A DNA stretch of 61,650 nt from Thermodesulfobacteriota bacterium. Its GTDB lineage: Bacteria > Desulfobacterota > Desulfobacteria > Desulfobacterales > JAUWMJ01. The first letter of the stretch is position 1; every line of letters starts with the position of its first letter. Under the pieces are notes generated by a model. That model searched no databases and was not told the origin of the DNA. It was given only the letters and a program-made list of their open reading frames with translations. This document shows, piece after piece, positions 54,795-61,650 of this stretch. The translations under genes and the position numbers were made by a program. The stretch lies in contig JAXHVO010000098.1 of assembly GCA_034189135.1 (NCBI GenBank), positions 1 to 61,650 of the forward strand, in the 5' to 3' direction.

Positions 54795-56065
54795 GTTTCC
54801 AGTTCCTTGAAAAGTTGCGCAGTCTGCCGCCTATAGATGCCAATGCCGGATAAGGCGGCACCCAGAACGGTGGAGAACATACCAGGTATAAAACCGATGT
54901 AAAATGATACATGGGTGATTTCGGCGCGTACGGTATTCGACATCATCATGGTTGAGTTCTTCATCATGGAACCGATATCCACGCCGTGGACCTGAAGATA
55001 CCAGGCCGACGCGAGGCCGAGGGCAGTTCCAATAATGGAACCGGTAATGCCGACGAACAGGGCTTCAATAACAAGGGATCCATACACATGGCGTTTATCC
55101 TCACCAATTGCCAATCGAAGGCCCATTTCACCGTAACGGCGCAGACCGCCGATCAACCCCACGTTCCATAACACGATGGACATAGCAGCGACGAAAATGC
55201 CGGATGCGATGAACGAAAAATAATTGGCCATATCCATATATTCGCCCAGACCATTCTGATCCCGCAAGGCGTGCATCACCGGCGCATAAATATCGTCGGA
55301 GGCAGCGAATTGTTTATTAAACACCTGTGCGACCTGAATGGCCGCTGCATCATGGTAAAGCCCGTCTCTAAAATAACCGAGCAGCTCACCGGCTGCATTT
55401 TTCATATCCAGTGCGCGGCGGATATCGGCAATATCTATCACAAGGGCGCCTCTATCCATTGCAGCTACACCGAAGCGAATCGTGCCGGCGATGGTGAAAT
55501 TCTGCATACTCATGCTGCCATTCATGGTGGTGCTCAGCAACGTGGTTGTATCACCGGGATTTACCTTGAGCTTGTCGGCGAATTCCTCACCGATAAGTAT
55601 CTCGCCGGATTTGACGGGCAGCCGCCCGCGTACAATGGACTTTCCAATATTCAAGGTTTCAATTTCCGGGCTTTGGGTCGACAGCAAATCTACCGCAAGA
55701 CCGGCGGCCGGGCCTTGCGCGCGGGTTTGACCCTGTTCATCCGGTATGTCCAGCAGACCGCCAAAGCGGATGCGGTCGACCCATACCATGTCAGAGTGGG
55801 TGTCGCGCAAGGTGAATAGCAGTTCCTCGACGCCCATTAGCGCCAGGTCGTTGGGTATTTGGGATTTATTTTCCGCGTAGGCCTTGCTCATGATTTTCAC
55901 ATGTCCGGTGGAAAAGCCGGCATTGGAACGCACCACATCGCCCATCGCCCCTTTTAGCCAGGTTTGCAGAAAGACGGTCAGCATCACGCCGATGCTTACG
56001 ATCAATACCGGAAACAGGCTCCGGGAAGGGTCACGTAACAGGCCTTTGAATAGAAACCGTATCAT
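54791..56065 (-). CDS. FtsX/LolE-type ABC transporter permease
   Basis: A 424-residue permease of the MacB/LolCE type. One N-terminal helix (SRSLFPVLIVSIGVMLTVFL) and a large periplasmic domain (~45-270) are followed by three C-terminal helices (ASGIFVAAMSIVLWNVGLI; LVIEALFVGITGSIIGTALGLASAW; FIPGMFSTVLGAALSGIGIY). It overlaps both neighbours by 4 bp. Such permeases extract lipoproteins or other lipids from the inner membrane. Confidence 0.92.
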   Translation of the reverse strand: MIRFLFKGLLRDPSRSLFPVLIVSIGVMLTVFLQTWLKGAMGDVVRSNAGFSTGHVKIMSKAYAENKSQIPNDLALMGVEELLFTLRDTHSDMVWVDRIRFGGLLDIPDEQGQTRAQGPAAGLAVDLLSTQSPEIETLNIGKSIVRGRLPVKSGEILIGEEFADKLKVNPGDTTTLLSTTMNGSMSMQNFTIAGTIRFGVAAMDRGALVIDIADIRRALDMKNAAGELLGYFRDGLYHDAAAIQVAQVFNKQFAASDDIYAPVMHALRDQNGLGEYMDMANYFSFIASGIFVAAMSIVLWNVGLIGGLRRYGEMGLRLAIGEDKRHVYGSLVIEALFVGITGSIIGTALGLASAWYLQVHGVDIGSMMKNSTMMMSNTVRAEITHVSFYIGFIPGMFSTVLGAALSGIGIYRRQTAQLFKELET

Positions 56066-57234
56066 GCCAGCTTCCCCTTTATGGCATCGGTGGGGTTCAG
56101 TTTGGTGATTCTGCGTGTGGGCATAAAGCTTACAATGGTAACGGCAATCAGCACGATGAGTGTGGTACCGATGACCAGGCCTGCGCTGTAGACGGGGTAT
56201 ATCCTTTCGGCAATGGCAAGGCCGAAGCTGTCCGCTGCCTCCGGCATGGCAAAACCTCTGACCGTCTGTAGGCTTAATAATGGAATTCCATACACTGCCG
56301 CAAATATGGCGGCAAGAATACCGTGCATGGCTCCCTCGAAGGTAAACAGACGGATCACCGCACCGCGGGTCATGCCCAGGGCAATCAGCGTACCGATTTC
56401 CCTGCTGCGGCGGAAAATCGCCAGCACCTGTGTATCGAAAATGGCCAGTAATGCTAAAGAGAGCAAAACGATGTAAAAAATATAGCCGCCGGCTTTTTTC
56501 ATCCGAATCATATCGGCGAGGTCCTGCGATAGAAAATTACGATCGCGAAATATCCAGCCTGGCAGCAGATCTGTTTTTTTTGCCGCTTTACTCGTGACGA
56601 TGATGGTGGCCTCACCGGGCATCTGCATCATCTTTTGCAGACGTTTTATCGGCAGCCATAGCTGGCCCTGTTCAACCGTTGCTACAGTCGTTTTCATGAT
56701 GCGCACGACTTTTGCCTCGGCAGCATCAAAGGTACCATTCGCATCTCGCCAGCGGACGGTGAATCGATCGCCCATGTTCAGATTGGCGCTTTTTGCCATT
56801 CGGGTGCCGATGAGCACAGGAATTTCAGAGATATCAGTTTTTAGATCTGCCGTTGGTAGCTTAAGCACCGTTTGACCGGGTTCGATCCCCTTGAGAAGGC
56901 AGCTTTGCATGCGTCCCTGCGGGTAAATGGTCGCCTGGGCAATGAGAATGGGTGCAACGGGTTGACCGGTGTGGAATCCGGTCAACGATGCAGGCACGGT
57001 TGCATGGCTTTCTTCAATGGAAAAACTGTCATACGGATCATACTGCTGGTGCCAGTATTGCCCGCTGCCAATTTCCCATTCGATCATGTCGCGTAACGCC
57101 TGCCGGTTCCACCCGTCCAGAAAGCCCTGCTGCCAGATGATAATCACGTAGGCCATGGACAGAACGATGATGTTCAGCCAGGTGCGCAACTTTGCACCCA
57201 TCAGGTTACGGTAAGCCAGCTTGGGAGCAATCAT
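56062..57234 (-). CDS. Second FtsX/LolC-type ABC transporter permease
   Basis: A 390-residue permease with the same plan. There is an N-terminal helix (NIIVLSMAYVIIIWQQGFLDG) and a periplasmic domain ending ~235, then three helices (YIFYIVLLSLALLAIFDTQVLAIFR; GAMHGILAAIFAAVYGIPLL; LVIGTTLIVLIAVTIVSFM) and a PTRRITKLNPTDAIKG tail typical of the family. With its neighbour it would form the heterodimeric membrane part of a Lol-like exporter. Confidence 0.92.
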   Translation of the reverse strand: MIAPKLAYRNLMGAKLRTWLNIIVLSMAYVIIIWQQGFLDGWNRQALRDMIEWEIGSGQYWHQQYDPYDSFSIEESHATVPASLTGFHTGQPVAPILIAQATIYPQGRMQSCLLKGIEPGQTVLKLPTADLKTDISEIPVLIGTRMAKSANLNMGDRFTVRWRDANGTFDAAEAKVVRIMKTTVATVEQGQLWLPIKRLQKMMQMPGEATIIVTSKAAKKTDLLPGWIFRDRNFLSQDLADMIRMKKAGGYIFYIVLLSLALLAIFDTQVLAIFRRSREIGTLIALGMTRGAVIRLFTFEGAMHGILAAIFAAVYGIPLLSLQTVRGFAMPEAADSFGLAIAERIYPVYSAGLVIGTTLIVLIAVTIVSFMPTRRITKLNPTDAIKGKLA

Positions 57235-57977
57235 GTGTGACCTCCCCCGGCTGTCGATGGCAGATTTGCCAGGTGCACCGGATGCTCGACGAGTTCGTCA
57301 CTAACGGCCTTGCCGTCGTTTAACGTGATCTTGCGACGCAGATAACCGATCACCTTCTCGTCGTGGCTGGCAAAGATAAAGGTGGTGTTAAACGCTTGGT
57401 TCAGTTTTACCATGGTCTGCAAGATGTGATGCGAATTCTTGGCATCGAGGTTGGCGGTGGGCTCGTCGGCCAGAACGATTTTCGGCGATTTGACCATCGC
57501 ACGTGCGATGGCGACACGCTGACTTTCACCACCGGACAGTTGGGCGGGACGTGATTGGACCTTGTCGGTTAATCCAACGGCGTCCAGGGCATCCAATACC
57601 GCTTTACGCCTTTCTGTTGCAGGCATCTTGAGCAGCAGCAGGGGAAATTCGACGTTTTCAAAAACCGTATACACCGGCAACAGGTTGTAGGTCTGGAAAA
57701 TAAATCCAAGATTCTGGTTACGCAATCGAGCCGCCTGTCGGTGACTCAGTTCGCCGATAGATTGCCCCAGTACAACGGCACTTCCTTCCGTGGGCGCATC
57801 CAGTGAGCCGATGATGTTCAACAGCGTTGTCTTGCCGGAGCCACTGGGTCCAATCAGTCCGGCGAATTCACCTTTTCCGAAGGTCAGGTCTATGCTTTCA
57901 AGAGCGGTAAATTGGCCGCCGCCGATGGAAAAACGCTTCACCAGGCCGTTGATCGACACAATTGCAGAATTAGTCAT
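57231..57977 (-). CDS. LolD/MacB-type ABC ATPase
   Basis: A 248-residue ATPase with Walker A (GPSGSGKTTLL), Q-loop (FIFQTYNLLPVYTVFENVEFPLL), signature (LSGGESQRVAIARAM), Walker B (IVLADEPTANLD) and H-loop (FIFASHDE). The LLPVYTVFENV segment is characteristic of the LolD/MacB subfamily. AAAGGA precedes the ATG. It overlaps the permease by 4 bp. Confidence 0.96.
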   Translation of the reverse strand: MTNSAIVSINGLVKRFSIGGGQFTALESIDLTFGKGEFAGLIGPSGSGKTTLLNIIGSLDAPTEGSAVVLGQSIGELSHRQAARLRNQNLGFIFQTYNLLPVYTVFENVEFPLLLLKMPATERRKAVLDALDAVGLTDKVQSRPAQLSGGESQRVAIARAMVKSPKIVLADEPTANLDAKNSHHILQTMVKLNQAFNTTFIFASHDEKVIGYLRRKITLNDGKAVSDELVEHPVHLANLPSTAGGGHT

Positions 57978-58010
57978 AAGTCAGTCCTTTAAATTTAACC
58001 ATTATTCATT

Positions 58011-59186
58011 TCAGTGGTTAAACACCAGCATAAGCTGTGCACCGTTACCCGAGAAACTGTTGGCCGTTGTCGTATCCTGGGCTATGGAAGCCCGGTCCGG
58101 GTTCCGAAACGCACTCACATGTATTTGCCAATGATCATAGGAGCGTCGCCAGGTAAGAAATCCCGACCAGTCATCGTTTTCCCAGTCGTAGTATACAATG
58201 GCCGATACGGTATCGAGCAAGCTCAGAGGATAGTCGGCTGACAGGGCTGAAATGGATTGACTGTCCCCGGAGCCGAACAGGTTTTTCGTTTCAACGCGCA
58301 TAAATTGCTCCAAGAGAAGATGCGGTCCATTGCCGATATCAAAGGTGTAATCCGTGCCCACCGTGAGAAGCTTTTGGTAGCGAGACTCCGGTACGTCCAG
58401 ATCCTGACGGGTCACCGTGCCCTCCAGCCACAGGCCGACACCGACATCCCATTTCCCATCAATTCCGATACGCTGTTCCGAAAAGTTACCCTGATCAGGA
58501 TACTGCGCGCCAAAACCGGTGCCTTCCGGGTTTACCCGTCGATGGTGATAAGAAAGTCCCATTTCGCCCTCGGGAGCCGGTACCTGTACACGTCCGCCAA
58601 ACTCAATTTCCCGTTCATAGCTGGGTAACCTTTCCCAGCCTTTGAGGTCATCGTTTCCGTATAGCCCCCACACCCAGATATTGGCGTTGTTCAGAAAATA
58701 GTACCGACCCAGCAGGCCGTATACGCCATCGGTCAACTGCAGGGGATCCCTCGGGTCAATGCTGTCGAACCACATTAAAGGCCTTAGCAGGGTAGCAGAA
58801 CCAAAGTTGATTTTCTGCAGGCCTGCACGCAGTTCGTATTGCGATGAAGATAAGCGTACCCACAGACGATAGGAATCCATCTCCGAGTCGCTTTCAATAT
58901 GGTCCCAGTCATCGTCGTACCAGCTGAACCACTGGGCTTTGACTGCCGCCTCTGCGCTTATTTCGTAGGTTTTCCAAAATTGTCTGGCAAAAGACAGTTC
59001 GGGTATGTACCGCAAACCGACTTGCGCATCGTCGCGCTTTACCGTTCCCCATGCAGACATCTGGCCCGAAAGATCCACTGTCTGGGCGTGAGTGGATACA
59101 CACCAGGTGATAAGTAAGGCGCTTAACAGCAGAATTTCACGAAATCTGACCAGGCAAGCCTCCAATCTGCAGACTTTTAAAAACAT
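58011..59186 (-). CDS. Outer-membrane beta-barrel protein of the Lol-like operon
   Basis: A 391-residue protein with an N-terminal signal (REILLLSALLITWCVSTHAQ). The rest is rich in alternating aromatic and polar strands with terminal aromatic F-N-H, as in beta-barrels (LRAGLQKINFGSATLLRPL, WVWGLYGNDD, LSYHHRRVNPEGTG, AIVYYDWENDDWSGFLTWRR, AQLMLVFNH). It leads the five-gene set and starts 33 bp before the ATPase gene. It might receive the exported lipid or protein at the outer membrane (inference). The start is poorly supported: no clear ribosome site. Confidence 0.75.
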   Translation of the reverse strand: MFLKVCRLEACLVRFREILLLSALLITWCVSTHAQTVDLSGQMSAWGTVKRDDAQVGLRYIPELSFARQFWKTYEISAEAAVKAQWFSWYDDDWDHIESDSEMDSYRLWVRLSSSQYELRAGLQKINFGSATLLRPLMWFDSIDPRDPLQLTDGVYGLLGRYYFLNNANIWVWGLYGNDDLKGWERLPSYEREIEFGGRVQVPAPEGEMGLSYHHRRVNPEGTGFGAQYPDQGNFSEQRIGIDGKWDVGVGLWLEGTVTRQDLDVPESRYQKLLTVGTDYTFDIGNGPHLLLEQFMRVETKNLFGSGDSQSISALSADYPLSLLDTVSAIVYYDWENDDWSGFLTWRRSYDHWQIHVSAFRNPDRASIAQDTTTANSFSGNGAQLMLVFNH

Positions 59187-59555
59187 GCTGAATGCTACTC
59201 ATGCTTATAGCATGGCTCAGCATGCACCCTCTTCCTGAAAATCTAAAATCATGCACTTTGCTTTATACACAATTTTTATATAAAGTTCCATTTAATAATT
59301 TTATGGTCAAAATACTGTATTCTCTTATTTTGGAATGAATTTGAATCATGATGTAACTACCAAGTTTTCACGACTGCATTAATTATTCTAATGTTTTCAA
59401 GGTGTAAAACCATCTAAAAATAAAAATATGACTTGTCCAGTACAAGATTTAATGGTACTTAACTATAAACCATATTACGATGAAGTGGCTTAATCTGCTC
59501 GTTATGTCATTAACGCAAATCATCATCTATGAATGGAAATAAATAGGAGTCTTTT
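59187..59555. other. AT-rich divergent region
   Basis: 369 bp between the leftward barrel gene and the rightward gene at 59556. It is very AT-rich (for example 59262-59310 and 59420-59450) and has no gene. It probably holds promoters in both directions. I see no clear -24/-12 or operator pair. Confidence 0.4.
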
Positions 59556-60170
59556 ATGCCCAATCAAGATGTTAAAGAAATGTTGCATATGCATCAATTT
59601 TACACAGAAGAGGCTCGCCATCAACGAAGCATGATGTGGGAAACTGTAAAATGGTTTACACCAATTTTAACCCTAATAGCTGGCGGGTGGGCGAAATACT
59701 ATATTGATGAATATTTGCCGTGCAAAAATTTTTCCATCTGGTTACTATTGATAACCTTTTCGATCTTAGGCATATGCTTATGCATTTGCTGTATTTTACT
59801 TTTGAGATCCTTTTACCGCACTAACCTTAAATATATTTCGATGTTTGCTAAGGTTGAAGAAGAAATTGAATTTGACTTAAAAGAAAGAGGAGATTCAAAA
59901 TATTTTCCAGGAGATAAGCATTTTACTTGGGAGAAATGGCGAGATGAAAGACGGTATGGAAAGAGGAGTTCAAAACAAAAAGAGGAAAATAATTTAAATG
60001 CAAAACAATACACAAGTGTGGATTATCTTAATAATAAACTTACTGGAATTGGTTGGAAAAACCTATTCAAAAAAGTGACGATTTTAAGCCTAATGCAATC
60101 AGTATTTATAATATTTGGTCTTATCTTTCTTGGTTCTAGTTTACTATTGATTATAAATATCTCGACATAA
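59556..60170 (+). CDS. Hypothetical membrane protein
   Basis: A 204-residue protein with AGGAG before the ATG. Membrane segments are near residues 30-46 (weak), 58-82 (SIWLLLITFSILGICLCICCILLL) and 178-201 (LMQSVFIIFGLIFLGSSLLLII). A charged cytoplasmic domain (FDLKERGDSKYFPGDKHFTWEKWRDERR) lies between. No family was recognised. The base composition is more AT-rich than the flanking operon, which suggests recent acquisition. Confidence 0.65.
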   Translation: MPNQDVKEMLHMHQFYTEEARHQRSMMWETVKWFTPILTLIAGGWAKYYIDEYLPCKNFSIWLLLITFSILGICLCICCILLLRSFYRTNLKYISMFAKVEEEIEFDLKERGDSKYFPGDKHFTWEKWRDERRYGKRSSKQKEENNLNAKQYTSVDYLNNKLTGIGWKNLFKKVTILSLMQSVFIIFGLIFLGSSLLLIINIST

Positions 60171-60302
60171 CATGCTCTTTCAGCGGAATTAAACAAAAAT
60201 TTTCGTATAACAGCTGCATACACCCAACCATGCCCGCTGTTTGTTCCTAACTTTGGGCATAGCGGGTGATGTCGGCGACATCCAAATTGAAAAGATAAAA
60301 AG

Positions 60303-60785
60303 TTGGTACATAATCCATACAATCGAAAATTATTTTTTATACTTGCAGTAGTATTTATTTTGCTTGCTAAGGAGGCCGGCTTGGCAGACGAGTCGAAGTA
60401 TCATGAATTCGTTAAGAGGATTTCAAATGAAATTATAAAATTGAAGAAAATGTATCCTCAACTTAAGGAATTCTCCATTAATAAGAACGTTGATACTGAA
60501 AACCTAAAGATTGACTATAACTACCATACCCACAAGTCTGAACGCACTGGTGGTTGGACATCCGGTGTGCCAAATCCTGACACAGATGGGATTTGGTTTT
60601 ATATTGACCTTCATGATAAGGATTCAACAGCACAAATACACACACAACCTATTACGGGGACTTCCCTACAATTTGGCAATAGAAGTATATGTTTCCTTAT
60701 TCTCGAAGGTGCAGCAACTAAATCGGTGTCAGGTAAAATTACATCAATACTTAAACGGAACGGTGCCAAAATAGCACAGCCATAA
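60303..60785 (+). CDS. Hypothetical exported protein
   Basis: A 160-residue protein with a signal-like N-terminus (KLFFILAVVFILLAKEAGLA) and a soluble remainder that contains a conserved-looking centre (NYHTHKSERTGGWTSGVPNPDTDGIWFYIDLHD). The start appears to be TTG at 60303, with AAAAG upstream only. No family was recognised. It lies in the AT-rich right-hand island, after a hairpin-containing gap. Confidence 0.6.
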   Translation: MVHNPYNRKLFFILAVVFILLAKEAGLADESKYHEFVKRISNEIIKLKKMYPQLKEFSINKNVDTENLKIDYNYHTHKSERTGGWTSGVPNPDTDGIWFYIDLHDKDSTAQIHTQPITGTSLQFGNRSICFLILEGAATKSVSGKITSILKRNGAKIAQP

Positions 60786-60888
60786 TAAACCGGGGATAAT
60801 AAATATTTACGGCGGATATTTTTCGTCGCTATGCTCTTCAAAACACCGCTGAAACAGACGATAGCAATTTTATCAGATATACATACGT

Positions 60889-61509
60889 ATGGATATAATT
60901 TTACAGGCCTGGGGAGGATGTTTTTATCTTTTAAATAAGATCTTTTTTGCTCTTGCGGAAGGGAAAAAACAAAAAACCAAGAGAAAGCTAAAAATCTTAG
61001 GATGGTTTGTTTATATATTAGGTGTTCCAGCATGGGTGATTATTCTTATCAGCAAGCACGACTGGATAGCAGCTTCAATAGAGGCCGGAGGGCTTCCTTC
61101 AATGCTGTTTGGGCTATTCACTGCATATCAAAATGCAGACTCTCCAAATAAATTCTTTGATTTAACGGCTTCATTATTTACATATGGTTTTTTGATTATT
61201 GGCGTTTGTTATAGCCTGTATGACTATGGAGGCATCACAGCAGCGACCCAAGTACTTGAAATAGGCGTAATGATCGGCTTCCTGACAGGAAGCTACTTAT
61301 TGGCCAAGAGCAATTTATACGGTTGGGTATTTTTCATGCTCATGAACGGAAGTATGGCCGCGTTGATGATAATTCAGTACAAACCACTTTTAACAATTCA
61401 GCAGCTAATTTCGCTGTGTTTTGTAATCTATGGTTTCGCAATTTCACTTAGATCGAAGCGGCATAATGCTAATCCTTCAAGGGCGGCGGGCGAATTCCAT
61501 GGGCGTTGA
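60889..61509 (+). CDS. Hypothetical multi-pass membrane protein (PnuC-like layout)
   Basis: A 206-residue protein with about six membrane helices (LGWFVYILGVPAWVIILIS; GLPSMLFGLFTAYQ; FTYGFLIIGVCYSLYDYGG; VLEIGVMIGFLTGSYLLA; WVFFMLMNGSMAALMIIQY; LISLCFVIYGFAISL). The helix layout with Trp and YGG turns recalls PnuC-type vitamin carriers, but the PnuC signature is not evident. No ribosome site precedes the ATG. The function is unknown. Confidence 0.6.
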   Translation: MDIILQAWGGCFYLLNKIFFALAEGKKQKTKRKLKILGWFVYILGVPAWVIILISKHDWIAASIEAGGLPSMLFGLFTAYQNADSPNKFFDLTASLFTYGFLIIGVCYSLYDYGGITAATQVLEIGVMIGFLTGSYLLAKSNLYGWVFFMLMNGSMAALMIIQYKPLLTIQQLISLCFVIYGFAISLRSKRHNANPSRAAGEFHGR

Positions 61510-61611
61510 AAGGCTGAGATGACTTTTTTTAATATAACCCCAATTGAGCGAAAAAAAGTAGTAATAACCATCTAAAAAAGCTGGAAAAGCCTTTAGAATA
61601 AGGGTATACAG

Positions 61612-61650
61612 ATGGTGACGAAACCAAAAACCCAAATTCTGAAAGGCTTT
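61612..61650 (+). CDS. First codons of an ORF cut by the window end
   Basis: ATG at 61612 with AGGG about 11 bases upstream opens a frame of 13 codons (MVTKPKTQILKGF) that runs off the window. The preceding 100 bases are AT-rich and carry AAAAGCCTTT, mirrored by AAAGGCTTT inside the ORF. It could be the start of a transposase or an ordinary gene; the fragment is too short to tell. Confidence 0.3.
   Translation, partial: MVTKPKTQILKGF

Noticed and set aside
60171-60302. Integron attC-like site between orphan genes
   Set aside because: Paired RYYYAAC/GTTRRRY core sites cannot be placed; only ordinary hairpins are present.

Overview
The window looks like a chromosomal segment of a strictly anaerobic, probably sulfate-reducing member of the Desulfobacterota (Desulfobacteraceae/Desulfosarcina-like). 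The basis is a Tmc transmembrane redox complex with a four-heme type II cytochrome c3, a large set of soluble heterodisulfide-reductase-like (Hdr) electron-transfer proteins, a class III (glycyl radical) ribonucleotide reductase, an aldehyde:ferredoxin oxidoreductase family protein, an indolepyruvate:ferredoxin oxidoreductase and many two-component systems. No rRNA, tRNA or CRISPR array was seen.

Layout. 0.1-5.8 kb: minus-strand signalling and envelope genes (HDOD, FHA, OmpA-like lipoprotein, TPR, HD, NTF2-like). 6.3-11.2 kb: a likely sigma-54 promoter drives a Cys-rich small protein and a GcvH-like protein without the lipoyl lysine. Facing them are an archaemetzincin, a sigma-54 activator and a kinase with an N-terminal Rossmann-like domain. 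11.6-19.5 kb: a membrane kinase with c-type heme motifs, then tmcDCBA, a lone receiver and a receiver-kinase. 19.5-20.1 kb: a gene-free, highly palindromic element bounded by perfect 46-bp inverted repeats. 20.2-32.2 kb: a six-gene Hdr operon (hdrA-GltD fusion, mvhD, FrhB/FdhB-like, tandem hdrA with an embedded response-regulator receiver, hdrC, hdrB) preceded by a receiver-PAS-kinase gene. 32.4-35.5 kb: nrdDG with two NrdR-type boxes. 35.8-46.2 kb: ChaN-like lipoprotein, thioredoxin-like protein, proC, AOR plus a ubiquitin-like sulfur carrier, yggT, divIVA, two pilT paralogs, a zinc-ribbon pseudo-receiver and an MBL hydrolase. 46.2-53.9 kb: iorBA, GltS-type carrier with a PLP decarboxylase, tdh and a TIM-barrel isomerase. 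54.0-59.2 kb: a Lol-like ABC export operon with its own LolA-like protein and outer-membrane barrel. 59.5-61.65 kb: an AT-rich group of orphan membrane or exported proteins and the first codons of another ORF.

How the parts fit. Tmc is known to pass electrons between the periplasmic cytochrome c3 pool and the cytoplasm/membrane. Hdr-type complexes bifurcate or confurcate electrons among ferredoxin, NAD(P)H and disulfides. Here the two lie side by side, surrounded by four kinases and two receiver proteins. The most unusual observation is a complete NtrC-type receiver domain, with acidic pocket, phospho-acceptor Asp, Thr and Lys all present, inserted inside one HdrA. This suggests (inference) that phosphorylation acts directly on an electron-bifurcating flavoprotein. 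The second HdrA of the operon carries a GltD/NfnL-type NAD(P)H-flavin module inserted in the same inter-ferredoxin region, so that part of HdrA appears to accept different modules.
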